From Paraglaciecola sp. (GTDB taxonomy: Bacteria; Pseudomonadota; Gammaproteobacteria; Enterobacterales; Alteromonadaceae): DNA of 64,000 bases. The translations under genes and the position numbers were made by a program. The notes beneath the pieces were generated by a model. That model saw only the letters and a list, made by a program, of their open reading frames with translations, did no database searches and had not been told where the DNA came from. The stretch spans positions 1 to 64,000 of the forward strand of contig NZ_JANQVQ010000316.1 of assembly GCF_030730205.1 (NCBI RefSeq). The letters are read 5' to 3'. Positions 63,787 to 64,000 of this stretch are shown here, piece after piece. The first letter of the stretch is position 1. Each line of letters begins with the position of its first letter.

Positions 63787-64000
63787 ATGCGTCAGCAGCT
63801 AGTGTTATTTTTTATTATGTTAAGTGTGTCATTTTTTGGCAATTTCGTTAGTGCCCAAGAGCCCAATGATAGCGAAGGTGAAGTTCGATATATTTCGGAT
63901 GACTTATTTACCTTCTTACACGCTGGCCCTGGTCGTAATTATCGCATTTTAGGCTCAGTCGTTGCTGGCAGTCGCGTAATTATGCTCCAGCAAGACAGAG
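63787..64000 (+). CDS. SH3-domain exported protein (YgiM-like), partial
   Basis: The ATG at 63787 opens a signal peptide (QQLVLFFIMLSVSFFGNFVS, cleavage near SAQ) followed by the start of a bacterial SH3 domain (VRYISDDLFTFLHAGPGRNY, then RILGSVVAGSRVIMLQQ). The window ends after 71 codons. This fits the YgiM/TIGR04211 family, in which an exported SH3 domain is followed by a coiled coil and one C-terminal membrane anchor. It is divergent from the CYTH gene, as in E. coli. Function in the family is unclear, probably cell-envelope related. Confidence 0.85.
   Translation, partial: MRQQLVLFFIMLSVSFFGNFVSAQEPNDSEGEVRYISDDLFTFLHAGPGRNYRILGSVVAGSRVIMLQQDR

Noticed and set aside
1-64000. tRNA, rRNA, CRISPR, insertion sequences, integrases or prophage genes
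   Set aside because: I looked for cloverleaf-like segments at gene ends, repeat arrays, transposase motifs and flanking repeats and saw none; a dedicated search tool could still find weak cases.

Overview
The window looks like a chromosomal segment of a marine gammaproteobacterium of the order Alteromonadales, most likely the Alteromonadaceae (Alteromonas, Glaciecola or Paraglaciecola type). This is an inference from moderate-to-low GC, a TonB-dependent receptor in a sugar locus, and conserved gammaproteobacterial gene neighbourhoods: rapA-rluA, rppH-ptsP-lgt-thyA with mutH nearby, opgGH, thrLABC, and a YgiF-like gene divergent from a YgiM-like gene. I saw no rRNA, tRNA, CRISPR array, insertion sequence, phage gene or integrase. 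The region reads as stable chromosome.

Layout. 1-7217: a sucrose-type locus with an MFS permease (cut by the left edge), amylosucrase, a LacI-family repressor and a TonB-dependent receptor. Three near-identical palindromes (consensus CTTAANCGATTAAG) lie in its two divergent promoter regions. 7321-12272: a GST-fold protein, a small zinc-ribbon protein, an unknown protein, a short MscS channel overlapping a transglutaminase-like exported protein, and a PstS-like binding protein with a porin. 12337-19000: PhoH with an N-terminal PIN domain, then rapA, rluA and two poorly characterised proteins. 19005-27837: an AmpG-like permease, then seven closely packed minus-strand genes: rppH, ptsP, a TauE-type transporter, lgt, thyA, a REC-CheC protein and a PAS-GGDEF cyclase. 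27970-31699: a YhhN-family protein, mutH, aceK and a MAPEG protein.

31910-38455: a soluble hybrid histidine kinase, a ZIP-type metal transporter, a PLP enzyme, a kelch-repeat lipoprotein, and a nicotinamide riboside salvage set (pnuC plus the two NadR activities on separate overlapping genes). 38484-40933: carboxynorspermidine dehydrogenase and decarboxylase, the alternative polyamine route. 41351-44982: opgG-opgH for osmoregulated periplasmic glucans. 45007-51770: two small minus-strand genes, an MscS channel, a D-cysteine desulfhydrase-like enzyme, and a solute-binding protein overlapping a membrane hybrid kinase with no transporter genes. 51892-53956: a thioredoxin-like lipoprotein, an HdfR-like LysR regulator and two small genes. 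54153-56757: a RimK-like ATP-grasp ligase with an adjacent GNAT/C39-peptidase fusion, the least understood pair here. 56782-62409: ung and the threonine operon with a leader peptide and attenuator. 62550-64000: a CYTH triphosphatase and the start of an SH3-domain exported protein.

The best candidates for undescribed biology are the ATP-grasp plus GNAT/C39 pair, the binding-protein plus hybrid-kinase pair, the extra operator-like palindrome in front of the PstS-like/porin pair, and the signalling genes attached to the rppH-ptsP-lgt-thyA run. Several genes use non-ATG starts, including a probable ATT start for the LacI-type repressor.
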